Shown: positions 53,511-63,951 of the stretch, one piece after another | Layout of the letters: the number at the start of each line of letters is the position of its first letter | Numbering within the stretch: the first letter of the stretch is position 1 | Assembly: GCA_017518105.1 (NCBI GenBank) | Contig: JAFWWC010000007.1 | Span: 1-64,000 of the forward strand | Direction: 5' to 3' | Source: Selenomonadaceae bacterium | GTDB taxonomy: Bacteria; Bacillota; Negativicutes; Selenomonadales; Selenomonadaceae | Length of the DNA: 64,000 bases | Position numbers and translations under genes: made by a program | Notes under the pieces: generated by a model | What the model was told of the DNA's origin: nothing | What the model saw: the letters and a program-made list of their open reading frames with translations, nothing else | Database searches by the model: none

Positions 53511-55808
53511 TTGAAAGTTAAAGTACCAAATGCCCTGCTAAACGTCTGGCTAGCGGCTATGGCGGCGGGCGTGCTCTTCATGGAATATTATCGTTCGCCG
53601 AGGTTCTTAATCGTGACTTGCGCGGCGTTGCTTATCGGCGGAATAATCTTCACGTGGCGGCGGAAGTCTCTGACGGCGTGGATAATCTGCCCGATAATTT
53701 TTTTTGCGCTCGGTGCCTTGAGGCTCGCGGCGGTCGATAGACTTCCTGCCAATGACGTTTCAAAGTTTGCTGGGCAAGCGGTTCAGATAACGGGCGTCAT
53801 ACGCGAGGAGCCGCAGAAGAAAATTTTGCCCAACGGATTAACCCAAGTGCGTTTCGTCGTCGACGTGCAGGGGAACATGTCCGGCGGGCTGATTCTTACT
53901 TACTACCCCAAGGAAGGCGACGCACTACCCACGGCTCGTATCGGCGATAAAATCTCCGCTCGCGGCAATCTCAAGCTCCTAACCAACTACAACAACCCAG
54001 GGCAAATCGACACCGTGACCCGCATGAAGGCTAACGGCATTACGGCTCGTATGTCGGCGGGCAAGCAAGGCATTTCGATTGAGCAGGTCGACGGCGGACT
54101 TTGGATAAAATTTCTGCGACTCGTGGCGGCTATCCGTGAACACTACCGCGGCTCAATGGCGGGTGTTATGTCAGCAGACGACGCCGCGGCAATCTTTGCA
54201 ATGCTCTTTGGCGGTTATGCGGGTCTCAATCCCGAACTCGTCGAGGAATTCCAAACGACTGGCATCGTCCACATCTTATCGGTTAGCGGTTCTCACATGA
54301 GCTTATTGGCAATGGCAACGGCGTGGCTGTGCTTGCTATTAAGACTGCCACGCGGGCTGACGTTCGCAATCGGGCTGTTCGTCATCGGCACGTATGCAAT
54401 CCTAAGCGGGCTACTGCCTCAAGTCTTGCGGTCGGCGTCAATGGGCATTCTAGTTTTCTTTGCTAAGACACTCGACGCGGAGGCGGAGGGCGCACGCCTT
54501 TTGACCTTGACGGCTCTGGCAATGCTAATCAATCAACCGCTATTAATCTTCGACGTGAGCTTTCAACTGAGTTTCACGGCGACGGCGGGGCTAATGTACT
54601 TATCCGAAGACTTACGAAACGCCATGGAACGCTTGCCGAAGTTCTTTTCCGAGCCGGCTTCCATGACAATCGCCGCACAACTTGCGAGCCTACCGGTTAT
54701 CGTCTGGTACTTCAATCAAATCTCGTTGAGTTCGGTCTTAGCTAATGTGTTCGTCATGCCGCTGTTGGAAGTCGTCATCGTCGGCGGGTTGCTTGGCGGA
54801 ATTGTAGCGGCGGTCGTTCCTCTGCTTGGAAAGATTTTTTTCATCGGCGAGGCTTTAATCTTTGGGGCGGGCGCGGAACTTAATCGAGTCTTCGCGAACC
54901 TGCCGTTTAGTTCCGTGCAAGTTCCGACGCTCGGATTGCTTGCGGGATTTTTTTATTACGCCGCTTTGATTCTTCGTCGCCCGATAATTTTGTTGCCGAT
55001 AATCTTCTTGCTTGCGTTTAATGTCTTGCGTGTCGGCGGGGAGCTTGAAGTTAGTTTCGTGGACGTGGGGCAAGGCGATTGTGCAGTTGTCGTCACGCCG
55101 CATGGACGGTGCTTAATCTTCGACACGGGCGGCGTCCGCGAGCATATGTTTGACGTGGGCGGGCGGGTCGTCGTCCCTTACCTCAAGCATGAGAACATTC
55201 TCGAGGTCGATAAGATTTTCCTGACGCACGTCCACGAAGACCACGCGGCGGGCGCGGGTGCCGTGATAAAAAAATTTCCCGTCAGCGAGATTATCACTGC
55301 GGGAGAAAGTAAATCGGATTATGCGGCGGTCTTCGGCATCGCTGAAGAAAATTTGCCAAACTTGAGAGCTGGTCACGCGGGCGAAGTCTTTGACGTGGAC
55401 GGCGTGCAAGTTGAAATTCTATTCGCGCCTCAAGTCGGCACGGGCAACGAGATTTCAAACGTCTATCGCGTCCGTTATGGCGAAGTGACTTTCCTAATCA
55501 CCGGTGACCTTGTCAAGGAGATTGAAGAGCAAATGCTTCGTGAGGGCGTCGACGTTTCAAGCACGGTGTTAAAGGTCGGGCACCACGGCTCAAAGACCAG
55601 TTCAAGCGAAGACTTCCTGCGAGCCGTCAAGCCTAAGTGCGCGGTTATCAGCGTGGGCTACGGAAACAATTTCGGTCACCCACGCCCCGAAGTTTTGGAA
55701 CGATTGGGGAGCTTGCCGACGAAAATTTATCGCACTGACCAAAACGGCTTAATCAAGTTTCGCACGAACGGCAAGACCTTAACCGTCGAGACCTTCAACG
55801 GACGTTAG
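53511..55808 (+). CDS. comEC: Competence channel protein ComEC/Rec2
   Basis: 765 residues. TTG 53511 is the start, with GAGGTG just ahead inside zorD. The parts are an N-terminal helix bundle with a DUF4131-type OB region (residues 1-170), the competence domain of eight or so helices (HILSVSGSHMSLLAM is the signature), and a C-terminal metallo-beta-lactamase-like domain from about residue 510 with VDVGQGDCAVV, THVHEDHAAGAGAV and KVGHHGSKTSSS. It imports single-stranded DNA in transformation. Here it directly follows a DNA-degrading defence cassette. Its stop overlaps the brnA stop on the other strand. Confidence 0.94.
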   Translation: MKVKVPNALLNVWLAAMAAGVLFMEYYRSPRFLIVTCAALLIGGIIFTWRRKSLTAWIICPIIFFALGALRLAAVDRLPANDVSKFAGQAVQITGVIREEPQKKILPNGLTQVRFVVDVQGNMSGGLILTYYPKEGDALPTARIGDKISARGNLKLLTNYNNPGQIDTVTRMKANGITARMSAGKQGISIEQVDGGLWIKFLRLVAAIREHYRGSMAGVMSADDAAAIFAMLFGGYAGLNPELVEEFQTTGIVHILSVSGSHMSLLAMATAWLCLLLRLPRGLTFAIGLFVIGTYAILSGLLPQVLRSASMGILVFFAKTLDAEAEGARLLTLTALAMLINQPLLIFDVSFQLSFTATAGLMYLSEDLRNAMERLPKFFSEPASMTIAAQLASLPVIVWYFNQISLSSVLANVFVMPLLEVVIVGGLLGGIVAAVVPLLGKIFFIGEALIFGAGAELNRVFANLPFSSVQVPTLGLLAGFFYYAALILRRPIILLPIIFLLAFNVLRVGGELEVSFVDVGQGDCAVVVTPHGRCLIFDTGGVREHMFDVGGRVVVPYLKHENILEVDKIFLTHVHEDHAAGAGAVIKKFPVSEIITAGESKSDYAAVFGIAEENLPNLRAGHAGEVFDVDGVQVEILFAPQVGTGNEISNVYRVRYGEVTFLITGDLVKEIEEQMLREGVDVSSTVLKVGHHGSKTSSSEDFLRAVKPKCAVISVGYGNNFGHPRPEVLERLGSLPTKIYRTDQNGLIKFRTNGKTLTVETFNGR

Positions 55809-55984
55809 CTAACCGCCTTTTCTTTGCGTCTAGGATTCACGCGCCGAAATTGTTTCAGCTCTTCGTCAGTGAGTTCGGGGCAGTCTTCGTCAAAAACTAT
55901 CGGACGGTCTTTCAATGCTTTTATTTCTTCAATTTGCTCTGGCGTCGGCTTTTGTCCTTCATAAATAATTCGTCGCACAATCAT
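55805..55984 (-). CDS. brnA: BrnA-like antitoxin
   Basis: 59 residues from ATG 55984, with AAAGGAG six bases ahead. The start lies inside the end of the toxin gene, so the two are coupled. It is Glu/Asp- and Lys/Arg-rich (PTPEQIEEIKALKDRPIVFDEDCPEL), with a C-terminal DEELKQF and RRKE end, in line with antitoxins that follow BrnT toxins. Typical BrnA proteins carry a ribbon-helix-helix part; here the match is partial, so the name depends on its partner. Its last bases overlap comEC in opposite orientation. Confidence 0.75.
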   Translation of the reverse strand: MIVRRIIYEGQKPTPEQIEEIKALKDRPIVFDEDCPELTDEELKQFRRVNPRRKEKAVS

Positions 55985-56270
55985 AGTATTCGCTCCTTTC
56001 TTTCGGTGTTGCGGCACGAGCAGTAATTAATCTTACGGCTTCGCCTCGTTCAGTGAAAACTACAAATAATACATCATTGACCATGCCGATAACTTGCCAG
56101 CGGTCTTCGTCCTGTGAATGTCTATCATCGCGACGTTCAATGCGATTTTCATCAGTAAAAACCAACGCGGCAGTTTCAAAGCTTATGCCGTGCTTTTGTT
56201 TATTAATCGCGGCTTTCTTATTGTCCCATTCGACAAGTTGACCTTCAATTATTTTCGTAAGGTCACTCAT
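55959..56270 (-). CDS. brnT: BrnT-like ribonuclease toxin
   Basis: 103-residue protein of the BrnT family of RelE-fold ribonuclease toxins. Recognisable parts are [26 protein letters not shown], the [15 protein letters not shown] region, [27 protein letters not shown]. The ATG overlaps the carB stop codon as ATGA, so its translation is tied to carB. The antitoxin gene follows within its last bases. The order toxin then antitoxin is normal for brnTA. A promoter of its own was not seen, although such loci are usually self-regulated. Confidence 0.9.
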   Translation of the reverse strand: MSDLTKIIEGQLVEWDNKKAAINKQKHGISFETAALVFTDENRIERRDDRHSQDEDRWQVIGMVNDVLFVVFTERGEAVRLITARAATPKERSEYYDCATNYL

Positions 56271-59200
56271 GCCAGTGCATCGCCGCCGCCGACGTAATCT
56301 TGAATCGCCAGCGAGTAAACCAGCCGCCTATCGCGCATGAAACTTAAGACGCGCATGACTTCCCACGCCGTATCAAGACTGGTAAGGCAGGGCACGCCGA
56401 GTTCAACGGTAGCACGACGAATGCGGAAACCGTCCTTTGCAATGTGCTTACCGGGGGCTTGAGTATTAACGACCATGTGAATCTTGCCGAGTTTAATCAT
56501 CTGGATAATATCCGTGCTACGTTGATGAACTTTGCCGACGACCTCCGCCGCAATGCCGATTGACTGCAGAGCTTTAGCAGTTCCCTCCGTCGCCACAATC
56601 TTAAAGCCCAGCTCCGAAAACGCTTTGGCGAGTTGCTTCATCTCTTCCTTGTCCTTGTCGGCGACCGTGAAGAGTATGCATCCGTGCTTGGGAATGTTCA
56701 TGCCGGCACCGGTTATCGCCTTGTACAGTGCGCGGGCGTAGTGGTAATCAATGCCCATGACCTCGCCGGTTGACTTCATCTCTGGTCCTAGGGAAATGTC
56801 TACGTCCTGCATTTTGGCGAACGAGAACACCGGAGCTTTAACCGCGACGTAAGGTTTTGGCTCAACCAGTCCCGAATAGTAGCCCAAACCCTTTAACGTC
56901 TCGCCGAGGGCAACACGCGTCGCCACGTTGACCATTTTAATATTCGTGACCTTGCTGAGGAATGGAACCGTACGGCTTGAACGCGGATTGACTTCGATGA
57001 CGTAAACGCGACCATCCGCCACGACGTATTGAATATTCAACAGCCCGTGAACGTCCAAAGCGATTGCCATGCGCTTAGTATAGTCGGTGATTGTGTAGAT
57101 GACTTTCGATGGCAAAGTTTGCGGCGGATAAACGGCAATGCTATCGCCGCTGTGAACGCCAGCCCGCTCGACGTGCTCCATTATGCCGGGGATAACCACG
57201 TCCACGCCGTCGCAAATCGCATCAACCTCGACCTCGGTGCCCTGCATATACCTATCAACTAAGACGGGGTGGTCAGGCGTGACTTTAACGGCACGGCTCA
57301 TGTAATCGCGTAGCTCCTCTTCGTTGTAGACAATCTCCATTGCCCGCCCGCCGAGGACATAGCTCGGACGAACCATGACGGGATAACCGATATTCGCGGC
57401 ACCCGTTATGGCGTCGTCTAGGTTGGTAACACTGATTCCCCTTGGACGCGGGATATTTAGTTCCGTCAACATCTCGTCGAAGCGTTCGCGGTCTTCTGCG
57501 CGGTCTATGTTGTCTACGCTCGTCCCGAAGATTTTAACGCCCGCCGCCGCTAAGCTCGCCGCAAGATTAATCGCCGTCTGCCCGCCGAACTGAACAATAA
57601 CTCCGTCAGGCTTTTCCTTGTCGATAATGTTCAGCACGTCTTCAGTCGTGAGCGGCTCGAAGTAAAGCTTATCGGATATGTCAAAATCCGTTGAGACCGT
57701 CTCTGGATTGTTGTTGATGATAATCGCCTCAATGCCCGCCTCGCGCAGTGCCCAGACGCTATGTACCGAACAATAATCGAACTCGACGCCCTGCCCTATG
57801 CGAATCGGTCCCGAACCCAAGACGACTATCTTACGATTGTTGCTGACTTCGACCTCATCAACCTCGCCGCGATATGTCGAGTAGTAGTAAGGCGTCGCCG
57901 CCTCGAACTCCGCCGCGCACGTGTCGACCATTTTATACACAGGGAAAATCTTAAATTGCTTGCGCATGTCCCGAACGTCGTTAAGCTTCGCGCCAGTCAG
58001 TTCAGCGATTGACTTATCAGCAAGCCCCAAAAGTTTTGCCTCGCGCAAGGTCTTAGCGTTGAGGTCGCCCTTCTGCAAGCGAACTTCCATATCCGTGATA
58101 TTTTTAATCTTGTCAATGAACCAGCGGTCAATCTTAGTTATGTCGGCTATCTCTTCGGGCGTGGCGATTCCTCTGCGCAATGCCTCGGCGATAAGGAAAA
58201 GTCTTTCGTCGTCAATTCGGCTAAGACGTTTCCTAATCCTGTCGTCGTCCCAATCGTCCATCTTGTCCATATGCAGACGATTAACGCCAATCTCCAGACT
58301 CCGGACGGCTTTTAGTATCGCGCCCTCAAATGTCCGGTCTAAGCTCATGACTTCGCCGGTTGCTTTCATCTGCGTGCCAAGGGTCGTGTCCGCGTAAACG
58401 AACTTATCGAACGGCCAACGCGGGAACTTCACGACGATATAATCAACGCTCGGTTCAAAGCAAGCTTTAGTCGTCTTAGTCACGGCGTTTACAATCTCGT
58501 CAAGCGTGTAGCCAATGGCAATCTTCACGCTGACTTTAGCAATCGGATAGCCCGTCGCCTTGCTCGCCAATGCCGACGAACGACTGACACGCGGATTGAC
58601 TTCGATTACGTAATAACTTTGGCTCTTCGGGTCTAGCGCGAACTGGATATTGCAACCGCCCTCAATCTCAAGCGCACGGATAATCTTTAAGCTCGCCGAA
58701 CGCAAGATTTGATATTCCTGGTCTGTTAGCGTCTGCGTCGGAGCCACGACGATTGAATCACCCGTATGAACGCCGACGGGGTCAAAGTTCTCCATGCTAC
58801 AAATCGTTATGCAGTTGTCGTTGCCGTCGCGCATAACCTCGTACTCGATTTCCTTCCAGCCAGCGATTGAACGTTCGATAAGCACCTGACCAATCATTGA
58901 GTACTTTAGCCCGCGCAAAGTCGTCTCGATAAGTTCTTCCTCGTTGTTGACGATGCCGCCGCCCGTGCCGCCTAAAGTGTAAGCCGGACGAACTATCAGC
59001 GGGTAGCCGATTTGATTAGCAAAGTCAATCGCCCCGTGAATGTCCTCGACAATCGTTGATTCGGGTATCGGCTCGCCAATGCGTTCCATTGTCTCCTTGA
59101 ATAGTTCGCGGTCTTCAGCCTTTTTAATCGCGTCAATCGACGTGCCCAGAAGTTCGACGTTGTATTTGTCAAGCGCACCACTTTCCGCCAGTTGAACTGC

Positions 59201-59494
59201 AAGATTTAAGCCCGCCTGCCCGCCGAGCGTCGCAAGCAATCCGTCGGGGCGTTCCTTCTCGATTATCGCGGTGAGGAAGTCGACAGTCAGCGGTTCGATA
59301 TAAACGCGGTCGGCAATGTTCGCGTCAGTCATAATCGTTGCGGGATTCGAGTTGACGAGGACGACTTCCAAGCCCTCCTCCTTCAGCGAGCGGCAAGCTT
59401 GCGAACCCGCGTAATCAAACTCCGCCGCCTGCCCGATGACTATTGGTCCCGAACCAATGACGATGATTTTGTTTAGATTATTTTTTTTCGGCAA
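56267..59494 (-). CDS. carB: Carbamoyl-phosphate synthase large subunit
   Basis: 1075 residues, full length. Two ATP-grasp halves are visible: [23 protein letters not shown] and the matching [21 protein letters not shown], each followed by its ATP-binding elements ([11 protein letters not shown] and [11 protein letters not shown]). The C-terminal allosteric domain ends the protein. It makes carbamoyl phosphate for arginine and pyrimidines using ammonia channelled from CarA. It starts four bases after carA and is coupled to brnT at its 3' end. Confidence 0.98.
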   Translation of the reverse strand: MPKKNNLNKIIVIGSGPIVIGQAAEFDYAGSQACRSLKEEGLEVVLVNSNPATIMTDANIADRVYIEPLTVDFLTAIIEKERPDGLLATLGGQAGLNLAVQLAESGALDKYNVELLGTSIDAIKKAEDRELFKETMERIGEPIPESTIVEDIHGAIDFANQIGYPLIVRPAYTLGGTGGGIVNNEEELIETTLRGLKYSMIGQVLIERSIAGWKEIEYEVMRDGNDNCITICSMENFDPVGVHTGDSIVVAPTQTLTDQEYQILRSASLKIIRALEIEGGCNIQFALDPKSQSYYVIEVNPRVSRSSALASKATGYPIAKVSVKIAIGYTLDEIVNAVTKTTKACFEPSVDYIVVKFPRWPFDKFVYADTTLGTQMKATGEVMSLDRTFEGAILKAVRSLEIGVNRLHMDKMDDWDDDRIRKRLSRIDDERLFLIAEALRRGIATPEEIADITKIDRWFIDKIKNITDMEVRLQKGDLNAKTLREAKLLGLADKSIAELTGAKLNDVRDMRKQFKIFPVYKMVDTCAAEFEAATPYYYSTYRGEVDEVEVSNNRKIVVLGSGPIRIGQGVEFDYCSVHSVWALREAGIEAIIINNNPETVSTDFDISDKLYFEPLTTEDVLNIIDKEKPDGVIVQFGGQTAINLAASLAAAGVKIFGTSVDNIDRAEDRERFDEMLTELNIPRPRGISVTNLDDAITGAANIGYPVMVRPSYVLGGRAMEIVYNEEELRDYMSRAVKVTPDHPVLVDRYMQGTEVEVDAICDGVDVVIPGIMEHVERAGVHSGDSIAVYPPQTLPSKVIYTITDYTKRMAIALDVHGLLNIQYVVADGRVYVIEVNPRSSRTVPFLSKVTNIKMVNVATRVALGETLKGLGYYSGLVEPKPYVAVKAPVFSFAKMQDVDISLGPEMKSTGEVMGIDYHYARALYKAITGAGMNIPKHGCILFTVADKDKEEMKQLAKAFSELGFKIVATEGTAKALQSIGIAAEVVGKVHQRSTDIIQMIKLGKIHMVVNTQAPGKHIAKDGFRIRRATVELGVPCLTSLDTAWEVMRVLSFMRDRRLVYSLAIQDYVGGGDALA

Positions 59495-59498
59495 AGTG

Positions 59499-60581
59499 TC
59501 ATGCCCCCTTGAACTTCTTCATGTTGAATATAAACTCGTCGAACAGGTGAACGCTATCATTTGGTCCCGGCGCGGCTTCGGGGTGATACTGCACAGAACT
59601 AATCGGCAAGGACGTATGGCGAAAACCCTCAATCGTGCCGTCGTTCAATGAAACGTGCGTAATCTGAACGGGCAACCCCTCTAGCGACTTCGCGTCGATT
59701 GCGTAGCCGTGATTCTGCGACGTGATTGCGACCTTGCCTGTGCGCAAATCTTTGACGGGCTGATTGGAGCCGCGGTGCCCGAACTTTAGCTTGTAAGTGT
59801 TCGCGCCCATTGCCAAAGCAAGTATCTGATGCCCTAAGCATATACCGAAGATTGGACGCTGCCCGATGAGTTTTTTGACTTCGCGGATAATGTCAGGAAC
59901 GTCTTTGGGGTCGCCGGGTCCGTTCGATAAAAAAATTCCGTCGGGATTGAGTGTAAGGACTGCCTCGGCGGGGCTTTTGGCGGGGACGACTGTAACCTTA
60001 CAACCCAACTTGCGCATGGCGTCTAGGATATTGCGCTTAATGCCAAAGTCCATCGTCACGACATAAGGCGCACCCGCCCTGCCGTCAAGCGTGTAGCTAA
60101 CGGGCGTCGTCACTTGCTCTACAACGTTTTTTCTAATCGGCAAGGACATCATCTCATCAATCGTGCCCTGGGACGTGTATTCGCTTACGATAACGCCCTT
60201 CATCGTGCCCGCCGAGCGTATCTTCCTTGTCAAGGCGCGTGTGTCCACGTCATAGAGGCAAGGAATCTTTTCCGCCGTGAGGAATTCAGCCAGCGTCTTT
60301 TGCATTGAGGAGCTTGAAGGCTTTTCGCACAGCTCACCGACAATAAGCCCGCCGACAAAACTTTTGCGGCTCTGATTGAATTGCTTAGCCGTGCCGTAAT
60401 TGCCGATTAAAGGATAAGTCAGCGTGACGATTTGGTGGCAGTAGGAAGGGTCAGTCAGAATTTCTTGATAGCCGGTCATGCCCGTGTTAAAGACGACTTC
60501 GCCCTCTGTCGTGGCATTGGAGCCGCCGAACAGTTGCCCGCGAAAGGTCGTGCCGTCCTGCAGTATCAGTTTCCCTTTCAA
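59499..60581 (-). CDS. carA: Carbamoyl-phosphate synthase small subunit
   Basis: 360-residue glutaminase subunit. TTG 60581 is chosen as start because the product then begins [13 protein letters not shown], as in other CarA proteins, and AGGTGA is suitably spaced; a GTG at 60590 would add three residues. The catalytic Cys is in [13 protein letters not shown], and the His and Glu in [11 protein letters not shown]. The CarA-specific YPLIGNYG and LSNGPGDP motifs are present. It is divergent from comFC. Confidence 0.96.
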   Translation of the reverse strand: MKGKLILQDGTTFRGQLFGGSNATTEGEVVFNTGMTGYQEILTDPSYCHQIVTLTYPLIGNYGTAKQFNQSRKSFVGGLIVGELCEKPSSSSMQKTLAEFLTAEKIPCLYDVDTRALTRKIRSAGTMKGVIVSEYTSQGTIDEMMSLPIRKNVVEQVTTPVSYTLDGRAGAPYVVTMDFGIKRNILDAMRKLGCKVTVVPAKSPAEAVLTLNPDGIFLSNGPGDPKDVPDIIREVKKLIGQRPIFGICLGHQILALAMGANTYKLKFGHRGSNQPVKDLRTGKVAITSQNHGYAIDAKSLEGLPVQITHVSLNDGTIEGFRHTSLPISSVQYHPEAAPGPNDSVHLFDEFIFNMKKFKGA

Positions 60582-60612
60582 AGTTTTCACCTACTAAATC
60601 TCAAATTATTTT

Positions 60613-60620
60613 GTTATACT
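60613..60620 (+). promoter_or_regulatory. Extended -10 element upstream of comFC
   Basis: TG one base before TATACT (60615-60620) lies in the carA-comFC divergent gap, about 78 bases before comFC. A -35 box is not clear. Confidence 0.4.
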
Positions 60621-60697
60621 AACGGCGAAAGTTTATCACACGGCAAGCGGCAATGCAAACGTCCGCTAAATTATTCTGTATGCAAGGGGGCGAGCTT

Positions 60698-61375
60698 ATG
60701 AATCCTTTACGCGAGCTTTGGGAAGCGTTGATTTATTTCCTGTTCCCGCCGAGGTGCCCTTGTTGCCGCGAGATTGTCGACGAACGCTATCAGCTGTGTG
60801 CGGCGTGCGAGGAAAAGATTTTGCGCGTGGATTTCTATAAGCAACCGCCGCCGCCGTTGGATAAAGTCTTGCGCGTGACAAAGTATCGGGGCGGCTCACG
60901 CGACCTTTTACGCAAGCTCAAGTTCGATAACAATCTGAACGTCCTGCCGCCGCTTAGAAAAATCCTAGACGACGTTAGCGACCGCGAAGAAGTTTTGCAG
61001 TTGTTAAAGGGCGTTGATTTCGCCGTAGCCGTGCCGCTTCATCAGGGACGCTTCAAAGAGCGCGGCTTTAATCAGACGGAAGAAATCTTCGGCGAGTGGT
61101 TGGCTAAGAAGAATTTGCCGCTGAGAAATTTTTTGATACGGACACGAGCGACGCCTAGGCTTTACAACCTCGGCAAGGCGGAGCGCGAGAAGATTTTAGG
61201 CGGAGCTTTCGCGGCGGCAGAGCAAGTCGATTTACACGGCAAGACAATTCTAATCGTTGATGACATCTTCACGACGGGCACGACCTGCAAAGAGTGCGCT
61301 AACGTCTTGAAGTCATTGGGCGCGGAGAAAATTTTTGTGCTGGCGTTCGCGGCGGACTTCAGAGAAAACTTTTAA
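60698..61375 (+). CDS. comFC: ComF-family phosphoribosyltransferase-like protein
   Basis: 225 residues from ATG 60698, with GGGGGCGAG ahead. An N-terminal zinc finger (CPCCREIVDE with CAACEEK) is followed by a phosphoribosyltransferase fold: VPLHQGRFKERGFNQTE and the PRPP loop ILIVDDIFTTGTTCKEC. In transformable bacteria ComFC takes part in DNA uptake after entry; in others it may be in nucleotide salvage. With comEC 5 kb away it hints at competence. It ends 51 bases before leuS. Confidence 0.9.
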   Translation: MNPLRELWEALIYFLFPPRCPCCREIVDERYQLCAACEEKILRVDFYKQPPPPLDKVLRVTKYRGGSRDLLRKLKFDNNLNVLPPLRKILDDVSDREEVLQLLKGVDFAVAVPLHQGRFKERGFNQTEEIFGEWLAKKNLPLRNFLIRTRATPRLYNLGKAEREKILGGAFAAAEQVDLHGKTILIVDDIFTTGTTCKECANVLKSLGAEKIFVLAFAADFRENF

Positions 61376-61389
61376 TTTCCCACGCGGGC

Positions 61390-61398
61390 TGATATAAT
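61390..61398 (+). promoter_or_regulatory. Extended -10 promoter element of leuS
   Basis: TGATATAAT, with TATAAT at 61393-61398, lies 29 bases ahead of leuS. It has no clear -35 box. The leader is too short for a T-box, unlike many Firmicute aminoacyl-tRNA synthetase genes. Confidence 0.5.
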
Positions 61399-61426
61399 AT
61401 GCCGCGTTTAACAGGAGGCTGATTAA

Positions 61427-63898
61427 ATGGAAAAGTACAATCCACAAGAAATCGAACGTAAATGGCAAGAGGTTTGGAACGCGCCCGACTATTACCGCAC
61501 GACCGAGGACAGCTCGCGCCCGAAGTATTACGCGCTGGAGATGTTCCCGTATCCTTCGGGCAATCTGCATATGGGGCATGTCCGCAACTACTCAATCGGC
61601 GATGTGGTTGCCCGCTATCGCATGATGGCTGGTTACAACGTCCTGCACCCTATGGGCTTTGACGCCTTCGGAATGCCGGCGGAGAATGCTGCGATTGCTC
61701 ACGGCGTTAAGCCCGGCGATTGGACGTTCGCAAATATCCGCAACATGACGGCTCAGCAAAAGGCAATGGGCTTGGCTTACGATTGGGATAGGGAGGTTGA
61801 GACTTGCCGCGCTGATTATTATCGTTGGACGCAGTGGCTGTTCGAGCTGTTCTATAAGCGCGGGCTGGCTTACAAAAAGGCGGCGTCTGTCAACTGGTGC
61901 GACACGTGCGGCACGGTTCTTGCCAATGAACAAGTCATCGACGGAAAGTGCTGGCGTTGTGATTCGGAGGTTCACAAGAAAAATCTGGCGCAGTGGTTCT
62001 TCAAGATAACTGACTACGCCGACGAACTCTTAGCCGACCTCGACAAGCTGACGGGCTGGCCTAATCGCGTCAAAGTCATGCAGGAGAATTGGATTGGACG
62101 CTCCGAAGGCTTGGAACTTTCTTTGGACGTGCCCGCCCTCGGCGAAAAAATTTCCGTCTACACCACGCGCCCCGATACGTCATTCGGGATAACGTTCCTT
62201 GCTTTGGCTCCTGAACACCCGCTCGTTGAAAAAATTTGCGCGGTCTCTCCGAAGGCTGACGAGATTAAAAAGTTCTGCGAACGCGCCCGCAGTCAAAGCG
62301 ACATTGAACGCACAAGTAGCGAGTCGGAAAAGGAAGGCATCTTCACGGGCGTTTATTGCGTCAATCCCTTCAACGGTCGCGAAGTTCAAATCTGGGTGAC
62401 TAATTACGTCGTCTTTGAATACGGAACCGGCGCGGTTATGGGCGTGCCTTCGGGCGACCAACGCGATTGGATGTTTGCTAAAAAGTACGGGCTTGATATT
62501 ATCCTGACGCTTCAACCTAAAGACAAAGAACTCAAGCTTGAGGAGATGGACGCGGCTTACACTGAACATGAAGGCGTTATGGTTAATTCGGGCAAGTTCA
62601 CGGGCATGGACTTCGACACGGGCTTTAAGGCAATCATGGACGAGGCGGAGGCTCAAGGCTTCGGCGTGCGCAAGGTTAATTATCGTCTGCGGGATTGGCT
62701 GATTAGTCGTCAACGCTATTGGGGTGCGCCGATTCCCGTCATCTACTGCGACAAATGCGGCGAAGTCCTCGTGCCCGAAGAAGATTTGCCCGTTCTCCTG
62801 CCCGACGACGTTGAGTTTAAACAGGGCGCGTTGAGTCCGCTGTCGACTTCCAAACAGTTCAACGAATGCACCTGCCCGAAATGCGGCGGACATGCTCACC
62901 GCGAAACCGACACGATGGATACGTTCATTTGCTCAAGCTGGTACTACATGCGCTACACCGACCCGCACAACACGACTAAGCCCTTCGACCGCGACAAGGT
63001 AAACTACTGGAGCCCCGTCGACCAATACATTGGCGGCATTGAGCACGCGATACTTCATCTGCTGTACTCAAGGTTCTTTACAAAAGTCCTCCGCGACGCT
63101 GGACTACTTGACTACGACGAACCCTTTGCAAATCTCTTAACTCAGGGCATGGTCATCAAAGACGGCGCAAAAATGTCTAAGTCCTTAGGCAACGTCGTTA
63201 GCCCCGAAGAGATTATCAGCAAATATGGCGCGGATACTGCCCGCTTGTTTATCCTGTTCGCCGCGCCCGTCGAACGCGACCTTGATTGGAGCGATGAAGG
63301 CGTCCAAGGCTCGTTCCGTTTCCTTAACCGCGTCTGGAGAATTCTAAACATCTTCGGCGACGCGATTAAATCTGGTGCCGACGATTACTCCGCGCAGGCT
63401 TTGACGGCTGAAGAAATTTCACTGCGGCGCACGCTACACAAGACAATAAAAAAAGTCACGGAAGATGTCCGCGACCGTTTTGCATTCAACACGGCGATTA
63501 GTTCGCTTATGGAACTCGTCAATGTCATGCACGCTTTCCAAGACAAACCGATTAATCCGAGCCTTGCCCGCGAACTTGCCCGCGACTTACTGTTAATGCT
63601 TGCGCCGTTCGTGCCGCATATCGCCTCCGAGCTTTGGAGCAAATTCTTTGAAGGCGACGTTCACAAGCAAGCCTTCCCGACCTTCGACGCGGCGGCTATC
63701 GTCGAGGAGGAAATTGAAATCGTCATTCAGATTAACGGCAAAGTCCGCGAGCATGTCAAAGTTCCCGTTGGCTTGAGCAGGGCTGACCTTGAGAAACTTG
63801 CTCCGACCCTGCCGCGTGTCAACGAACTCACAGCCGGAAAGAAGGTCTTTAAGATTATCGCCGTGCCGAACAAGCTGATTAATATCGTCGTCAAATAA
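61427..63898 (+). CDS. leuS: Leucyl-tRNA synthetase
   Basis: 823-residue class I synthetase. HIGH-type motif is [18 protein letters not shown] is [13 protein letters not shown], and the editing domain contains [21 protein letters not shown]. The zinc-like insert cysteines (CDTCGTVL with CWRC) and C-terminal anticodon domain are present, ending with the small [12 protein letters not shown] domain. AGGAGG precedes ATG 61427. A strong terminator follows. Standard bacterial length, no anomalies. Confidence 0.98.
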   Translation: MEKYNPQEIERKWQEVWNAPDYYRTTEDSSRPKYYALEMFPYPSGNLHMGHVRNYSIGDVVARYRMMAGYNVLHPMGFDAFGMPAENAAIAHGVKPGDWTFANIRNMTAQQKAMGLAYDWDREVETCRADYYRWTQWLFELFYKRGLAYKKAASVNWCDTCGTVLANEQVIDGKCWRCDSEVHKKNLAQWFFKITDYADELLADLDKLTGWPNRVKVMQENWIGRSEGLELSLDVPALGEKISVYTTRPDTSFGITFLALAPEHPLVEKICAVSPKADEIKKFCERARSQSDIERTSSESEKEGIFTGVYCVNPFNGREVQIWVTNYVVFEYGTGAVMGVPSGDQRDWMFAKKYGLDIILTLQPKDKELKLEEMDAAYTEHEGVMVNSGKFTGMDFDTGFKAIMDEAEAQGFGVRKVNYRLRDWLISRQRYWGAPIPVIYCDKCGEVLVPEEDLPVLLPDDVEFKQGALSPLSTSKQFNECTCPKCGGHAHRETDTMDTFICSSWYYMRYTDPHNTTKPFDRDKVNYWSPVDQYIGGIEHAILHLLYSRFFTKVLRDAGLLDYDEPFANLLTQGMVIKDGAKMSKSLGNVVSPEEIISKYGADTARLFILFAAPVERDLDWSDEGVQGSFRFLNRVWRILNIFGDAIKSGADDYSAQALTAEEISLRRTLHKTIKKVTEDVRDRFAFNTAISSLMELVNVMHAFQDKPINPSLARELARDLLLMLAPFVPHIASELWSKFFEGDVHKQAFPTFDAAAIVEEEIEIVIQINGKVREHVKVPVGLSRADLEKLAPTLPRVNELTAGKKVFKIIAVPNKLINIVVK

Positions 63899-63920
63899 AT
63901 TCTACGTTGCCAAAAAATTA

Positions 63921-63951
63921 TCCCCTTCCAAACTCGGAGGGGGATTTTTTT
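63921..63951. terminator. Bidirectional terminator after leuS
   Basis: TCCCCTTCC / GGAGGGGGA with a six-base loop and seven T; six A lie just upstream of the stem. The stem is identical to the one at 26799-26822, indicating a standard genomic terminator type. Confidence 0.85.
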
